From Fimenecus sp964527585 (GTDB lineage Bacteria; Bacillota; Clostridia; Oscillospirales; Acutalibacteraceae): a DNA stretch of 64,000 bases. The notes below the pieces were generated by a model, which ran no database searches, was not told where the DNA came from, and saw only the letters and a program-made list of their open reading frames with translations. The DNA is taken from positions 1-64,000 of the forward strand of contig CAZGPE010000006.1 of assembly GCA_964527585.1 (NCBI GenBank), read 5' to 3'. The translations under genes and the position numbers were made by a program. Shown piece after piece: positions 26,680 to 35,265 of the stretch (within the stretch, counting starts at the first letter, position 1; the number at the start of each line of letters is the position of its first letter).

Positions 26680-27494
26680 AAAAAACTATTTCCAACATTT
26701 ACATCGCCCTTATTATGATATTCTTATATGCGCCTATGCTTGTTATGATCGTGCTCTCATTTAACGCTTCGGCAAGTACAAGTGTTATGACAGGATTTTC
26801 ACTGAAATGGTACGGCGAACTTTTCAGCGATACAACAACATTAACCGCTTTGCGAAACACACTGATTCTCGCAATCACTTCTTCGGCTATTTCATTAGTT
26901 ATCGGAACTGCCGCCGCAGTCGGAATAAATACGATGAAAAAGAAATGGGTGCGTTCTTCCGTTCTTACGGTAACCAACATTCCTATGACGAGTCCGGAAA
27001 TCGTTACCGGCGTTTCACTGATGCTGCTTTTTGTATTTGTCGGAAAACTTGTCGGTATGACTGATGTTCTCGGTTTTCCCACCCTTCTTATTGCACATAT
27101 AACCTTTAATCTCCCCTATGTTATACTTTCGGTATTGCCGAAACTCCGACAGATTGATACTCATCTCTCGGAAGCTGCACAAGATCTCGGCTGTACACCT
27201 GTCGGCGCCTTCTTTAAGGTTGTATTACCGAATATTTCATCGGGAATTATAACGGGCTTTATTATGGCATTTACCCTTTCGCTTGATGACTTTATCATAA
27301 GTTATTTTGTCAGCGGGCCGAAATTTCAAACGCTTCCGATTGTTATTTTTTCAATGACTAAGAAAAAAGTAAAACCCGATATGTATGCTTTATCAACCCT
27401 TATTTTCGTTGCGGTACTTTTACTTCTGATTATTATGAATGTTACTCAGGCTAAAGCCGAAAAGAAACAGCAAAAACAAAAACAGGAAGTTTAA
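26676..27494 (+). CDS. potC: Spermidine/putrescine ABC transporter permease PotC
   Basis: Second permease subunit, 272 residues and six hydrophobic segments, with coupling loop LSEAAQDLGCTPVGAFFKVVLPNI at about 166-189. The LSLDDFIISYFVSGP segment near the C-terminus is characteristic of PotC. The ATG overlaps the potB stop. The tail is strongly basic and Gln-rich, consistent with a cytoplasmic end. Confidence 0.94.
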   Translation: MKKTISNIYIALIMIFLYAPMLVMIVLSFNASASTSVMTGFSLKWYGELFSDTTTLTALRNTLILAITSSAISLVIGTAAAVGINTMKKKWVRSSVLTVTNIPMTSPEIVTGVSLMLLFVFVGKLVGMTDVLGFPTLLIAHITFNLPYVILSVLPKLRQIDTHLSEAAQDLGCTPVGAFFKVVLPNISSGIITGFIMAFTLSLDDFIISYFVSGPKFQTLPIVIFSMTKKKVKPDMYALSTLIFVAVLLLLIIMNVTQAKAEKKQQKQKQEV

Positions 27495-27517
27495 TTTAAC
27501 AATTAGGAGAAACGGTA

Positions 27518-28630
27518 ATGAAAAAGTTAATTTCTGTTATTTTAACATTTGTAATCGTTATAGGTGTTTTATCCTTTGCCGGTTGCACAAATGAAAGCCA
27601 AACACTTGATGTTACGGCTCTTAAGTGCAATTATGATATTGAGGAACTCAGAGGCACCGAAATAAATGTATATAACTGGGGAGAATATATTTCAGACGGC
27701 AGCGAAGGTACGCTTAATGTCATTAAAGAATTCGAAAATATAACCGGAATTAAGGTTAATTACAATATGTTCGACTCCAACGAAGACCTCTATTCGAAAT
27801 TCAAAAGCGGCGGTATAAGTTACGATGTTCTTATTCCGTCGGATTATATGATTTCAAGAATGATTTCGGAAGATATGCTTCAACCGATTGATTTTGAAAA
27901 TGTTCCGAATATATCATATATTGACGATTCGTACAAAAACGCATATTTTGACCCCGAAGCAAAATATACCGTCGCCTATACCGGCGGCAGAGTCGGTATT
28001 ATCTACAACACGGCAATGGTTGATGAAGTGCCTGACAGTTGGAGTGTTTTATGGGACGAAAAATATTCCGGCGATATTCTCACCTTTAATAATTCCCGTG
28101 ATGCTTTCGGAATAGCACAGTTTGTTCTCGGATACAGTGTCAACTCCACCGACAAATCGGAATGGGACAAAGCGTGTGAAAAGCTTATCGAACAAAAGCC
28201 ACTTATTCAGTCCTATGTAATGGATGAAATTTTCGATAAAATGGAAATGGGAGAAGCTGCCATCGCTCCTTATTATGCAGGTGATTATCTTACAATGGCG
28301 GAAATAAATCCCGATCTTGCGTTTGTTTACCCCGATGAAACAACAAATATTTTTATTGATTCAATGTGTATTCCCGCAAACGCAAAAAACAAAAGAGCTG
28401 CGGAACTCTTTATAAACTTTATGTGCGAACCCGAAATCGCTCTTGCAAACGCAAATTATCTCGGTTATGTTTGTCCGCACACCGCTGTTCTCGAAGACGA
28501 CAGATACGAATATAAAGATAACGAAATTCTTTATCCATCAAAAGAGTTAAAATGTGAATATTTCCACAATCTCGATCAGGAAATGCTTGATTATCTCGCT
28601 TCTCTTTGGGAAAAAGTAAAATTAGCCTAA
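27518..28630 (+). CDS. potD: Spermidine/putrescine-binding lipoprotein PotD
   Basis: Extracellular substrate-binding protein. The signal peptide ends in lipobox FAGC (Cys23), so it is lipid-anchored to the outer face of the membrane. The mature part starts a typical PotD/F fold: EINVYNWGEYISDG, YDVLIPSDYMISRM, then a W/D-rich polyamine cleft. Length 370 is usual. It follows potC by 23 bases with TTAGGAGA upstream and is closed by a strong terminator. Choice between spermidine and putrescine cannot be made by eye. Confidence 0.95.
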   Translation: MKKLISVILTFVIVIGVLSFAGCTNESQTLDVTALKCNYDIEELRGTEINVYNWGEYISDGSEGTLNVIKEFENITGIKVNYNMFDSNEDLYSKFKSGGISYDVLIPSDYMISRMISEDMLQPIDFENVPNISYIDDSYKNAYFDPEAKYTVAYTGGRVGIIYNTAMVDEVPDSWSVLWDEKYSGDILTFNNSRDAFGIAQFVLGYSVNSTDKSEWDKACEKLIEQKPLIQSYVMDEIFDKMEMGEAAIAPYYAGDYLTMAEINPDLAFVYPDETTNIFIDSMCIPANAKNKRAAELFINFMCEPEIALANANYLGYVCPHTAVLEDDRYEYKDNEILYPSKELKCEYFHNLDQEMLDYLASLWEKVKLA

Positions 28631-28634
28631 CATT

Positions 28635-28674
28635 AAATCACTCTGAACTTTAATCGGTTCAGAGTGATTTTTTT
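28635..28674 (+). terminator. Terminator of potABCD
   Basis: A perfect 14-bp stem (28635-28648 with 28657-28670), an 8-base loop and a T-run to 28674. The convergent PBP gene ends at 28673, so it is probably bidirectional. Confidence 0.92.
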
Positions 28675-30262
28675 AAGCGATATTTTCGGCAATATATTTG
28701 AAAACAGGAGCACAGTCAACCGTTCCCCCGATTCCGTTTTCCTTAAAAACAGTTACTGCATATTTCGGATTTTCATAAGGAAAATAGCCGCAAAACCATG
28801 ATTGAATAATTTCGTTACCGTTTTCGTCAAACTGACCGCTTTGTGCGGTAGCGGTCTTTCCCGCAATATTTATATTATCGGGTTTTGCTTTTATCGCACT
28901 GCCGTTTTCAACCGCATAATACAGCAATTCTCCCACCTTTTTTGCGGTTCGTTCGCTCATTACACGCCTTGAAGCAGGAAGTTCGGCTTTCATATATTCG
29001 ATTCTGTTTTTATCGACTATCGAAAACATTAAACTCGGTGAACGGTAAATTCCTCCGTTGGCAATTGCAGCGTAAACGGCTGTCATTTGTAAAGGAGAAG
29101 CAAGTATTTTACCTTGCCCGAAAGCTATATTAGCAAGATCCTGAGACGATACAACGCTTTCGGCAGATGGCATTATTCCGCTTTGTGTATACCATCCGTC
29201 GCAAAGTTCGATTTCTTTTCCGAGGCCTAAATTTTCCGAAAGCGTACAAATGCTTTCTTTCCCCACTTCAATCGCAAGATTTATAAAATAAGGATTACAT
29301 GAAACCGCCATTGCCTGAGCCATATCGAGAGTTCCGTGCCCCGACTTTTCATGGCATCCGAAATTTACCGCACCTATCCCAACAGAACCGCTACACAAAT
29401 AACTTTTTTCATCCGTAACATTGTTTTCCAGAGCCGCAGCGGCTACAATACTCTTAAACACCGAACCTACCGAATAGGGCGTAATCGCACGGTTGATAAA
29501 AGGTCCGTTTTCGTCGTTCAAACTTTCCTGCGGCGAGTTCTGAGAAAATTCGGGAACACTTGCCAACGCTTTAATTTGTGAAGTTTTAACATCAAGAACA
29601 ACAACTGCCCCCTTTTCGATTTCGTACTTTTTCAACGCTTCTTCGCATACGGATTGAATTTGCTTATCAATAGTTAATACAACTCCGGCGTACGAACCGT
29701 AATTACTGCTTTGAACGGTTATTTCTCCGCCGGCAAGAACATTTCCTTTTGCATCAACCGGACACATAATTCTCAATTCGCCCGAATTTTCATTTAACAA
29801 AGTATTGTAGTATTTCTCAATTCCGCAAACTCCCTGTGAGTCATAATCTGTATACCCTATTAAATGCACGCACAATCCGTCATCTTCATAGCGTTTAAGA
29901 AGAGAAAATGTAATTGCAGACTCCGATGAATAGTTTTTATCGGTTTTTACAATGCCGATTTTTTTATCGGAAATTTGCCCGTAAAGAGTTTTTTGTTCAT
30001 CTTGAGAAATTACACCGTTGAGTTCGGAAAGCACCGAAACGGTCGGTTTAACGGCAATATATGTCTCTTTTTCGGTGTTCACAAGCGGTTGCATATTACA
30101 GTCATATACCGTACCTCTGCTTTTGTCCGCTGAACAACTTAAATTATTCTTTGTATTAACCGTGTTCGTATCTTCCGAAATGTCAATAACAACAATTCTT
30201 GCCAACAGAACACCGAAAAACAAACACAACAAAAAGAACAGTTTCGCAACCCGTTTATACAT
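28673..30262 (-). CDS. Class B penicillin-binding protein (D,D-transpeptidase)
   Basis: Peptidoglycan cross-linking enzyme, 529 residues, anchored by one N-terminal membrane segment (8-25) with the rest outside the cell. A dimerisation/pedestal region (about 45-185) precedes the transpeptidase domain. The active-site Ser267 is in SVFK, the SxN motif is SCN at 321-323, and the third motif reads KTAT rather than the usual KTGT. It resembles short PbpA/SpoVD-type enzymes without PASTA repeats; whether it serves elongation, division or the spore is unclear. The SD GGAGGT is buried in a hairpin directly before the ATG. It is the last gene of the tmk-mltG-trhP operon or has its own control. Confidence 0.9.
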   Translation of the reverse strand: MYKRVAKLFFLLCLFFGVLLARIVVIDISEDTNTVNTKNNLSCSADKSRGTVYDCNMQPLVNTEKETYIAVKPTVSVLSELNGVISQDEQKTLYGQISDKKIGIVKTDKNYSSESAITFSLLKRYEDDGLCVHLIGYTDYDSQGVCGIEKYYNTLLNENSGELRIMCPVDAKGNVLAGGEITVQSSNYGSYAGVVLTIDKQIQSVCEEALKKYEIEKGAVVVLDVKTSQIKALASVPEFSQNSPQESLNDENGPFINRAITPYSVGSVFKSIVAAAALENNVTDEKSYLCSGSVGIGAVNFGCHEKSGHGTLDMAQAMAVSCNPYFINLAIEVGKESICTLSENLGLGKEIELCDGWYTQSGIMPSAESVVSSQDLANIAFGQGKILASPLQMTAVYAAIANGGIYRSPSLMFSIVDKNRIEYMKAELPASRRVMSERTAKKVGELLYYAVENGSAIKAKPDNINIAGKTATAQSGQFDENGNEIIQSWFCGYFPYENPKYAVTVFKENGIGGTVDCAPVFKYIAENIA

Positions 30263-30263
30263 A

Positions 30264-30305
30264 AAAACACCTCCGCTTTTATTATTGAGCAGAGGTACTG
30301 TTTTT
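30264..30305 (-). promoter_or_regulatory. Terminator-like hairpin overlapping the PBP ribosome-binding site
   Basis: On the minus strand, ACCTCTGCT (30288-30296) pairs with AGCGGAGGT (30269-30277), including one U-G pair, around a 10-base loop. An A-run before it and a U-run after it can extend the helix. The 3' arm contains the SD and the U-run ends at the start codon. It could terminate the upstream operon, sequester the SD, or attenuate PBP expression. Confidence 0.65.
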
Positions 30306-30396
30306 ATTTAATTATAAATCCGTATCCGTTTCGAAATATAAGATAAATGTTTATTTTGCGTTCTCAAAACCGCCTGATAATTTCTTATTATTCCTA

Positions 30397-31620
30397 TCAT
30401 TCTGCCTGTTTGCGAAGAAGAGTCCCGCATGGAAAATCAAAATCACATTTAATTTTTGCTTTCATCATCGCATGAGGTGCACTTAAAACATTTTCGCCTT
30501 CTGAATTTATTATTTCGTTTACCGTAAACGATACCGGCTTCTTTCCGAATTCGAGAGCCTCAAGTGTATCTCCGACGGAAAATTTGTTGCGCTGTTCGAT
30601 GAAGGCGTATCCGTTTTCACACTTTTCAACAACAGCCATAACATCCCATTCTCTGCGGTATCCGCCCTCATAAGAAACATTAGCGTCAATTCTCGGTGCT
30701 TCATAGAAAAATCCTGTGCCGTATTCTCTGTAACTGACTTTTCTTGTCTCATCTATTATCCACTGTTCAGGAATATAATCATCGCTCGGATTTTTAAGAT
30801 AACCGTCAATTGCCGATCTGTATGCATTGGTAATAACCGCTGTATAATAAGCGGATTTCGCTCTTCCTTCAATCTTAAAACTGTCAATACCCGCCTTAAC
30901 AAGATCCGGAATATGTTCAATCATACACATATCTTTTGAATTGAGAATATATGTCCCGTTTTCATTATTGTCAATCGGGAAATAATTCCCCTGTCTGTCT
31001 TTTTGAACAAGAGCATATTCCCATCTACACGGCTGCGCACAGGCTCCTCGGTTTGCATCACGGCCTACAAGATAATGCGATAACAGACATCTTCCCGAAA
31101 ACGAAACACACATAGCTCCGTGAACAAAACATTCGATTTCAAGGTCTTTAGGCGTCTTTGCCCGAATTTGTGCAATATCTTCAAGAGAAATTTCACGGGC
31201 CGTAACAATTCTTTTCGCACCGAGATTATAAAATTCATTTGCCGAAAGATAGTTAACTATACCGGCTTGTGTTGAAATATGAACATCCACATTCGGAGCA
31301 TATTTTTTACAGTATGAAAGAACACCTATATCCGCAACTATAAACGCATCTACACCTGCCGCTGCCGAATTTTTAATATATTCGGGCAACATTTCGATTT
31401 CACTGTTCATAGGAACGGTGTTAAGGGTAAGATATATTTTCACACCCTTTTTATGAGCAATATCACAAATTTCTTTAAGCTGTACAGTATCAAAATTTTT
31501 CGGTGCCGCTCTCATTGAAAACATTGTCGAACCGACATAAATTGCATCCGCACCTGCTTGCAAAGCGGCGTCAAAACGCTCTCTGTCGCCTGCCGGCGCC
31601 AATAATTCGGGTTTTATCAT
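30397..31620 (-). CDS. trhP: U32-family protein, probable tRNA uridine hydroxylase TrhP
   Basis: U32 'peptidase' family, 407 residues. Proven bacterial members of this type hydroxylate U34 in tRNA (ho5U, prephenate-dependent) rather than cut proteins. PELLAPAGDRERFDAALQAGADAIYVG opens a TIM-barrel-like domain. CFVHGAMCVSFSGRCLLS with RGACAQPCRWEY supplies the conserved cysteine set. A C-terminal beta-barrel begins near 330. The ATG has CAGGAG upstream. Its place after mltG matches the Bacillus mltG-trhP neighbourhood, which supports the name. Peptidase activity is a less likely alternative. Confidence 0.82.
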   Translation of the reverse strand: MIKPELLAPAGDRERFDAALQAGADAIYVGSTMFSMRAAPKNFDTVQLKEICDIAHKKGVKIYLTLNTVPMNSEIEMLPEYIKNSAAAGVDAFIVADIGVLSYCKKYAPNVDVHISTQAGIVNYLSANEFYNLGAKRIVTAREISLEDIAQIRAKTPKDLEIECFVHGAMCVSFSGRCLLSHYLVGRDANRGACAQPCRWEYALVQKDRQGNYFPIDNNENGTYILNSKDMCMIEHIPDLVKAGIDSFKIEGRAKSAYYTAVITNAYRSAIDGYLKNPSDDYIPEQWIIDETRKVSYREYGTGFFYEAPRIDANVSYEGGYRREWDVMAVVEKCENGYAFIEQRNKFSVGDTLEALEFGKKPVSFTVNEIINSEGENVLSAPHAMMKAKIKCDFDFPCGTLLRKQAE

Positions 31621-31673
31621 AATAACTCCTGATTTTCTCTGAATTAAAGCGGAGAACGAATTCTCCGCTTATT

Positions 31674-33365
31674 TTACTTGGATTTTTTGCTGTTTGCGTT
31701 AAGTGCCGCAAGTGAATTGGCATTGTGTTCCGCATCTGTTGACGCAAGATAGATTTTCTTATCGTTATCGTGCAGGAAATAGTAATACCCTGTACTTGCG
31801 GGATTAAGCGCCGCATTGATTGCATCATTACCCGGATTGCATATTGCACCTACCGGAAGTCCGGCACATTTATATGTGTCGTAATTTTTTTGATAAATAC
31901 TCAATTCGGCGGAATTGGTAACCGATTTTGAAATATATTCACTGACATATTCTTTCGTCGCATCCGAACCCAAAGTCGGATAAATTCCCGATTTTTTAAG
32001 ACGGTTGTGGAATACGGAAGAAACAAGAGGCATTTGATCCGCACCGTATGCTTCTTTCTCGATTATTGATGCGAGTGTAACAATATCATCAACAGTCATT
32101 CCGAGTTTTTCCGCCTGTGCAGCATACTCGTCAGTCCACTTGTTCTTGAAGTTATCGAGGAATTTTCTTATAACGCTTGAAGCGTTTTCACCGACATAAA
32201 ATTCGTAAGTATCGGGATAAAGATAACCTTCGAGGATTTGATAACGCTTATCTTTTTCGTCCATCTGCGAAATAAACGAATATTCGGTGCTGAAATCAAC
32301 ATCTCTTACCGTAGCGAAAAAAGCGGTTTGAGTACAAACTTCGTATTTTTCAAGTTTTTCCGCAATTTGATTTACGGTATAACCTTCGGGGAAAGTCAAT
32401 GTTACGGTCTCGCCCGTCGTCATGGGTTTCTTAAAGGTAGAAAGCATATTTTCCAATCCCATAGACTCGGTAAGATAATAAATTCCCGAAAGATAGTTAT
32501 CATCACGGTAATCGAGGAATTTCGCAAAAACCTTACAAAAATATTTATGCTTAATAAGTTTGTTTTCTTTAAGAATGTCAATCGCACCGCTTGTATCGGT
32601 TTGTGCCGGTACATTTACCGTAACAAAATTTTCGCTATCCCGTTTGATTGCGAGAATATCGTTCATACAGCTTATCGCATAAGTTGAAATAAGAACGGCA
32701 ACAGCCAAACAAATTCCGAGTGTTATCCAAGCTTTTTTATTTTGCTTAAAGAACAGTTCGATTTTTTTCTTTGTCGGCAAATCGCTTTTTTTGTAAATAA
32801 CGGTTTTCCCGTTTTCTTGCGCATATTCCGGTTTTTTATAAGGCGTTTCGGCTTTTTTACGATTTGAAAGTTTCGAATAAAGCGCTGCCTTCGTTTCTTC
32901 TATGAAACTTTTTTGGGAATTTTTCGGAGCTTTCGAAGTTCTTTCGTTCGGCTGATTTTTATATTCGGGACGGATATTTTCCGCACTTTTACGGATATAC
33001 CTTTTGTCATCCTCAAATGCAGGCATTAAATCAATGCCGTTATCCTGTTTATTATCCGAATACCTGTGCGCAGGTCTTTTATCAACCTGAGGTTTCGTAT
33101 AAACTTCAGTGCCTGAACGGGTGGGAACGGAATTCCTTTTCGGAGTTCTGATTTCGGAATCAATGTTCTTAATATCAACTTTGAATTCCGTTTTCGGTTT
33201 AGGCGCAGTAACACGCTGTCTTTGTGCGAAAACTCTTTCCGCTGTGTTTTCTTTTTTAGAAGGTTGAGAGTAAGACGAATAAAATTCAAGAAGATCATCA
33301 TACGCTTGCTCATCGCTGTTTATACGCTTTGCGTTAGGCGTTCTGTTATCATCTTTACCTTGCAT
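31674..33365 (-). CDS. mltG: Endolytic transglycosylase MltG with long cytoplasmic N-terminal arm
   Basis: Cleaves nascent glycan strands at the membrane during elongation. The YceG catalytic domain holds the general acid Glu in LASIIEKEAYG and the following SSVFHNRL motif. A single membrane segment spans about 213-232 (WITLGICLAVAVLISTYAIS). Ahead of it is an unusually long, charged, low-complexity arm of about 210 residues rich in Lys, Asn, Pro and Arg, predicted cytoplasmic and disordered; ordinary MltG has a short N-terminus. The ATG has AAGGAGGT upstream and overlaps the 5-FCL stop by 11 bases, so they are coupled. Confidence 0.92.
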   Translation of the reverse strand: MQGKDDNRTPNAKRINSDEQAYDDLLEFYSSYSQPSKKENTAERVFAQRQRVTAPKPKTEFKVDIKNIDSEIRTPKRNSVPTRSGTEVYTKPQVDKRPAHRYSDNKQDNGIDLMPAFEDDKRYIRKSAENIRPEYKNQPNERTSKAPKNSQKSFIEETKAALYSKLSNRKKAETPYKKPEYAQENGKTVIYKKSDLPTKKKIELFFKQNKKAWITLGICLAVAVLISTYAISCMNDILAIKRDSENFVTVNVPAQTDTSGAIDILKENKLIKHKYFCKVFAKFLDYRDDNYLSGIYYLTESMGLENMLSTFKKPMTTGETVTLTFPEGYTVNQIAEKLEKYEVCTQTAFFATVRDVDFSTEYSFISQMDEKDKRYQILEGYLYPDTYEFYVGENASSVIRKFLDNFKNKWTDEYAAQAEKLGMTVDDIVTLASIIEKEAYGADQMPLVSSVFHNRLKKSGIYPTLGSDATKEYVSEYISKSVTNSAELSIYQKNYDTYKCAGLPVGAICNPGNDAINAALNPASTGYYYFLHDNDKKIYLASTDAEHNANSLAALNANSKKSK

Positions 33366-33960
33366 TTTTTACCTCCTTGAATTTATTTGCATTTATCATT
33401 TTACTTTGTGTAATGATTTTATCAATCCGCTTATCATATTTTCCGTGCGGAAGCTGTTCTTTTACACAAGCATTATAACATATTCCGAGCGTTTCGCCAC
33501 AAAAATTTAATAAAAATCTGTCATAATATCCTTTTCCGTATCCCAAACGGTATCCGAACATATCAAACATTAAACCCGGAACAATACAAAGACCTGATGT
33601 GAAATCGGTCATTTTTTCACACTTTTCGGGAATAGGTTCAAGCACACCCATAAATCCGCTTTCGAGATCATCAAAGCTTTTAATGAAATAAAATTCCATA
33701 AATCTTGTATTCTCAACACATCTCGGCACAGCCACTTTCTTTCCGTCGGCAAGTGCACGGGTTATTACCGTTTCGGTGTTAACTTCGATTTCGGTCGAAA
33801 CATAACATAAAATAATTTCGCTTTCACGGTATTGCCATGTATTAAACAGTCTGTTGGCAATTTTATTATCAAGTATGTTTTTATATTCACTATCAAGAGA
33901 TCTTCTGTACTGTTTGGACTCGGATCTGAGTTTTTGCTTAATCGGTCTTATGTCGTTCAC
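33355..33960 (-). CDS. 5-formyltetrahydrofolate cyclo-ligase
   Basis: ATP-dependent conversion of 5-formyl-THF (folinate) to 5,10-methenyl-THF. The conserved block GYRLGYGKGYYDRFL near residues 138-152 is diagnostic, and the N-terminal KQKLRSESKQYRRS basic helix fits the family. Length 201 is usual. The start is a GTG at 33960, 5 bases after the DJ-1 gene stop, with no convincing SD, so it may depend on reinitiation. It is part of the tmk operon. Confidence 0.92.
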   Translation of the reverse strand: MNDIRPIKQKLRSESKQYRRSLDSEYKNILDNKIANRLFNTWQYRESEIILCYVSTEIEVNTETVITRALADGKKVAVPRCVENTRFMEFYFIKSFDDLESGFMGVLEPIPEKCEKMTDFTSGLCIVPGLMFDMFGYRLGYGKGYYDRFLLNFCGETLGICYNACVKEQLPHGKYDKRIDKIITQSKMINANKFKEVKNAR

Positions 33961-33965
33961 AAAAA

Positions 33966-34508
33966 CTAATCGGCTTGCACTGTCGATTTTATCGAATCAG
34001 CCTTTTCCTTTCCCTGCAAAGCCGCAAGTATCTCCAAACCGAACTCAAGCGAAACTCCCATACCTTTTGCCGTTATAATATTGCCGTCTCTTACAACCGA
34101 CTTTTCGGAAATTTTTGCCTGATAAAGATCTTTTTCAAAGCCCGGGAAACATATTGCTTCTTTACCTTTTAACAGTCCTTTGTGTCCGAGAATAGAAGGT
34201 GCGGCGCAAACGGCACAGATAAACAAATTGTTTTCACTTGCAAAATCTATAATCTCAGAAACGGTCTTATCGGCTTCGAGGTTAAGTGTTCCCGGCATAC
34301 CGCCCGGTAAAATTATCGCCTTGATACAGTCGCTTTTTTCAATGCTTTCAACAGTCGTATCGCAACAAACGGTAACACCGTGTGAACCGGTAATTTCCCG
34401 AGAACCGACACCGACTGTTATAACATCTTCCCCTGCTCTTTTTAACACATCAAGAGGTGTCAGCGCTTCGATTTCTTCAAATCCGTTTGCCAAAAAAAGA
34501 TAAATCAT
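33966..34508 (-). CDS. DJ-1/PfpI-family protein
   Basis: A 180-residue class I glutamine-amidotransferase-like fold of the DJ-1/YajL group. The nucleophile elbow is ICAVCAAPSILG at about 98-109, and a conserved Glu lies in NGFEEIEALTP near residue 10-17. Proposed roles of the family (glyoxalase, deglycase, chaperone, oxidative sensing) are disputed, so none is assigned. The ATG has GAGG upstream. It lies between a GNAT acetyltransferase and 5-FCL, within the tmk operon. Confidence 0.88.
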   Translation of the reverse strand: MIYLFLANGFEEIEALTPLDVLKRAGEDVITVGVGSREITGSHGVTVCCDTTVESIEKSDCIKAIILPGGMPGTLNLEADKTVSEIIDFASENNLFICAVCAAPSILGHKGLLKGKEAICFPGFEKDLYQAKISEKSVVRDGNIITAKGMGVSLEFGLEILAALQGKEKADSIKSTVQAD

Positions 34509-34517
34509 ATTACTACC

Positions 34518-35261
34518 TCACTCTAAAGTAATTCCGAGATAAATTTTGCTGTCGGGTTTTATATCGGACAGACACTTAATCATTCCCGTTTTTTCATAAT
34601 TTCCGTCGGTTTGATTTGCGGGTAATCCGACATATATTTTTTTATCGTAAAAAGTGTTTTTAATTTCTTCAATTAAAGCAAATACATCTTTTGAAACAAA
34701 CCTTTCAACCGTTATTCTGTCTTTTGAAATATTAAGACTTGCATATCCGTTTGTTGTTTGAAAAGGGGTATTATCGGAAAAGATTTTATCCGCTTTAATA
34801 ACATCGTCATTCCACTTAACATAATCATATTGATATTTAGCCGTAGAATTATATAATGTATTCCGATTTTGAAAAAAAGCATTTTCGAAACCGTTATTAC
34901 GGTAAAAGGAATACAAATATTCACTTGCGGGTTTCAAAAAAAGGAAATAGGCATTTCTGCTTTTCGCAATTTCGCCTGCATATTCAAGCAATTTTGACAT
35001 TATGCCTTTTTTTCTGTATTTTTCATCCGTTGCGGCGGCATAAATGTAAAACGCTTTATAATTATGAGATTTAATTACGATTTCACTTTCGAAAAGTAAC
35101 AGCATTGACACAATTTCGCCGTCAATACAGCAAACAAACAAATTCTCGTTTGCAAAGTTTTCAAAAAAATAATTTACGGTATCAGAAGTATCTCCGAAAG
35201 TTTTTTGCCATAAAACAGAGGCTTTGTCATAATCTTTTTTTCGGGCAATTCTGTAATCCAA
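34518..35261 (-). CDS. GNAT-family N-acetyltransferase
   Basis: The 247-residue protein has an N-terminal GNAT fold. The acetyl-CoA site is EKYRKKGIMSKLLEYA at about 79-94, followed by LKPASEYLYSFYRNNGFENAF at about 105-125. The C-terminal 100 residues are divergent and may select the substrate, which is unknown. The start is a TTG at 35261 with AAAGGA upstream; no ATG is in frame nearby. It follows the DUF2156 gene by 4 bases, and two acyltransferase-like folds side by side suggests a joint role, though none can be named. Confidence 0.82.
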   Translation of the reverse strand: MDYRIARKKDYDKASVLWQKTFGDTSDTVNYFFENFANENLFVCCIDGEIVSMLLLFESEIVIKSHNYKAFYIYAAATDEKYRKKGIMSKLLEYAGEIAKSRNAYFLFLKPASEYLYSFYRNNGFENAFFQNRNTLYNSTAKYQYDYVKWNDDVIKADKIFSDNTPFQTTNGYASLNISKDRITVERFVSKDVFALIEEIKNTFYDKKIYVGLPANQTDGNYEKTGMIKCLSDIKPDSKIYLGITLE

Positions 35262-35265
35262 AATA

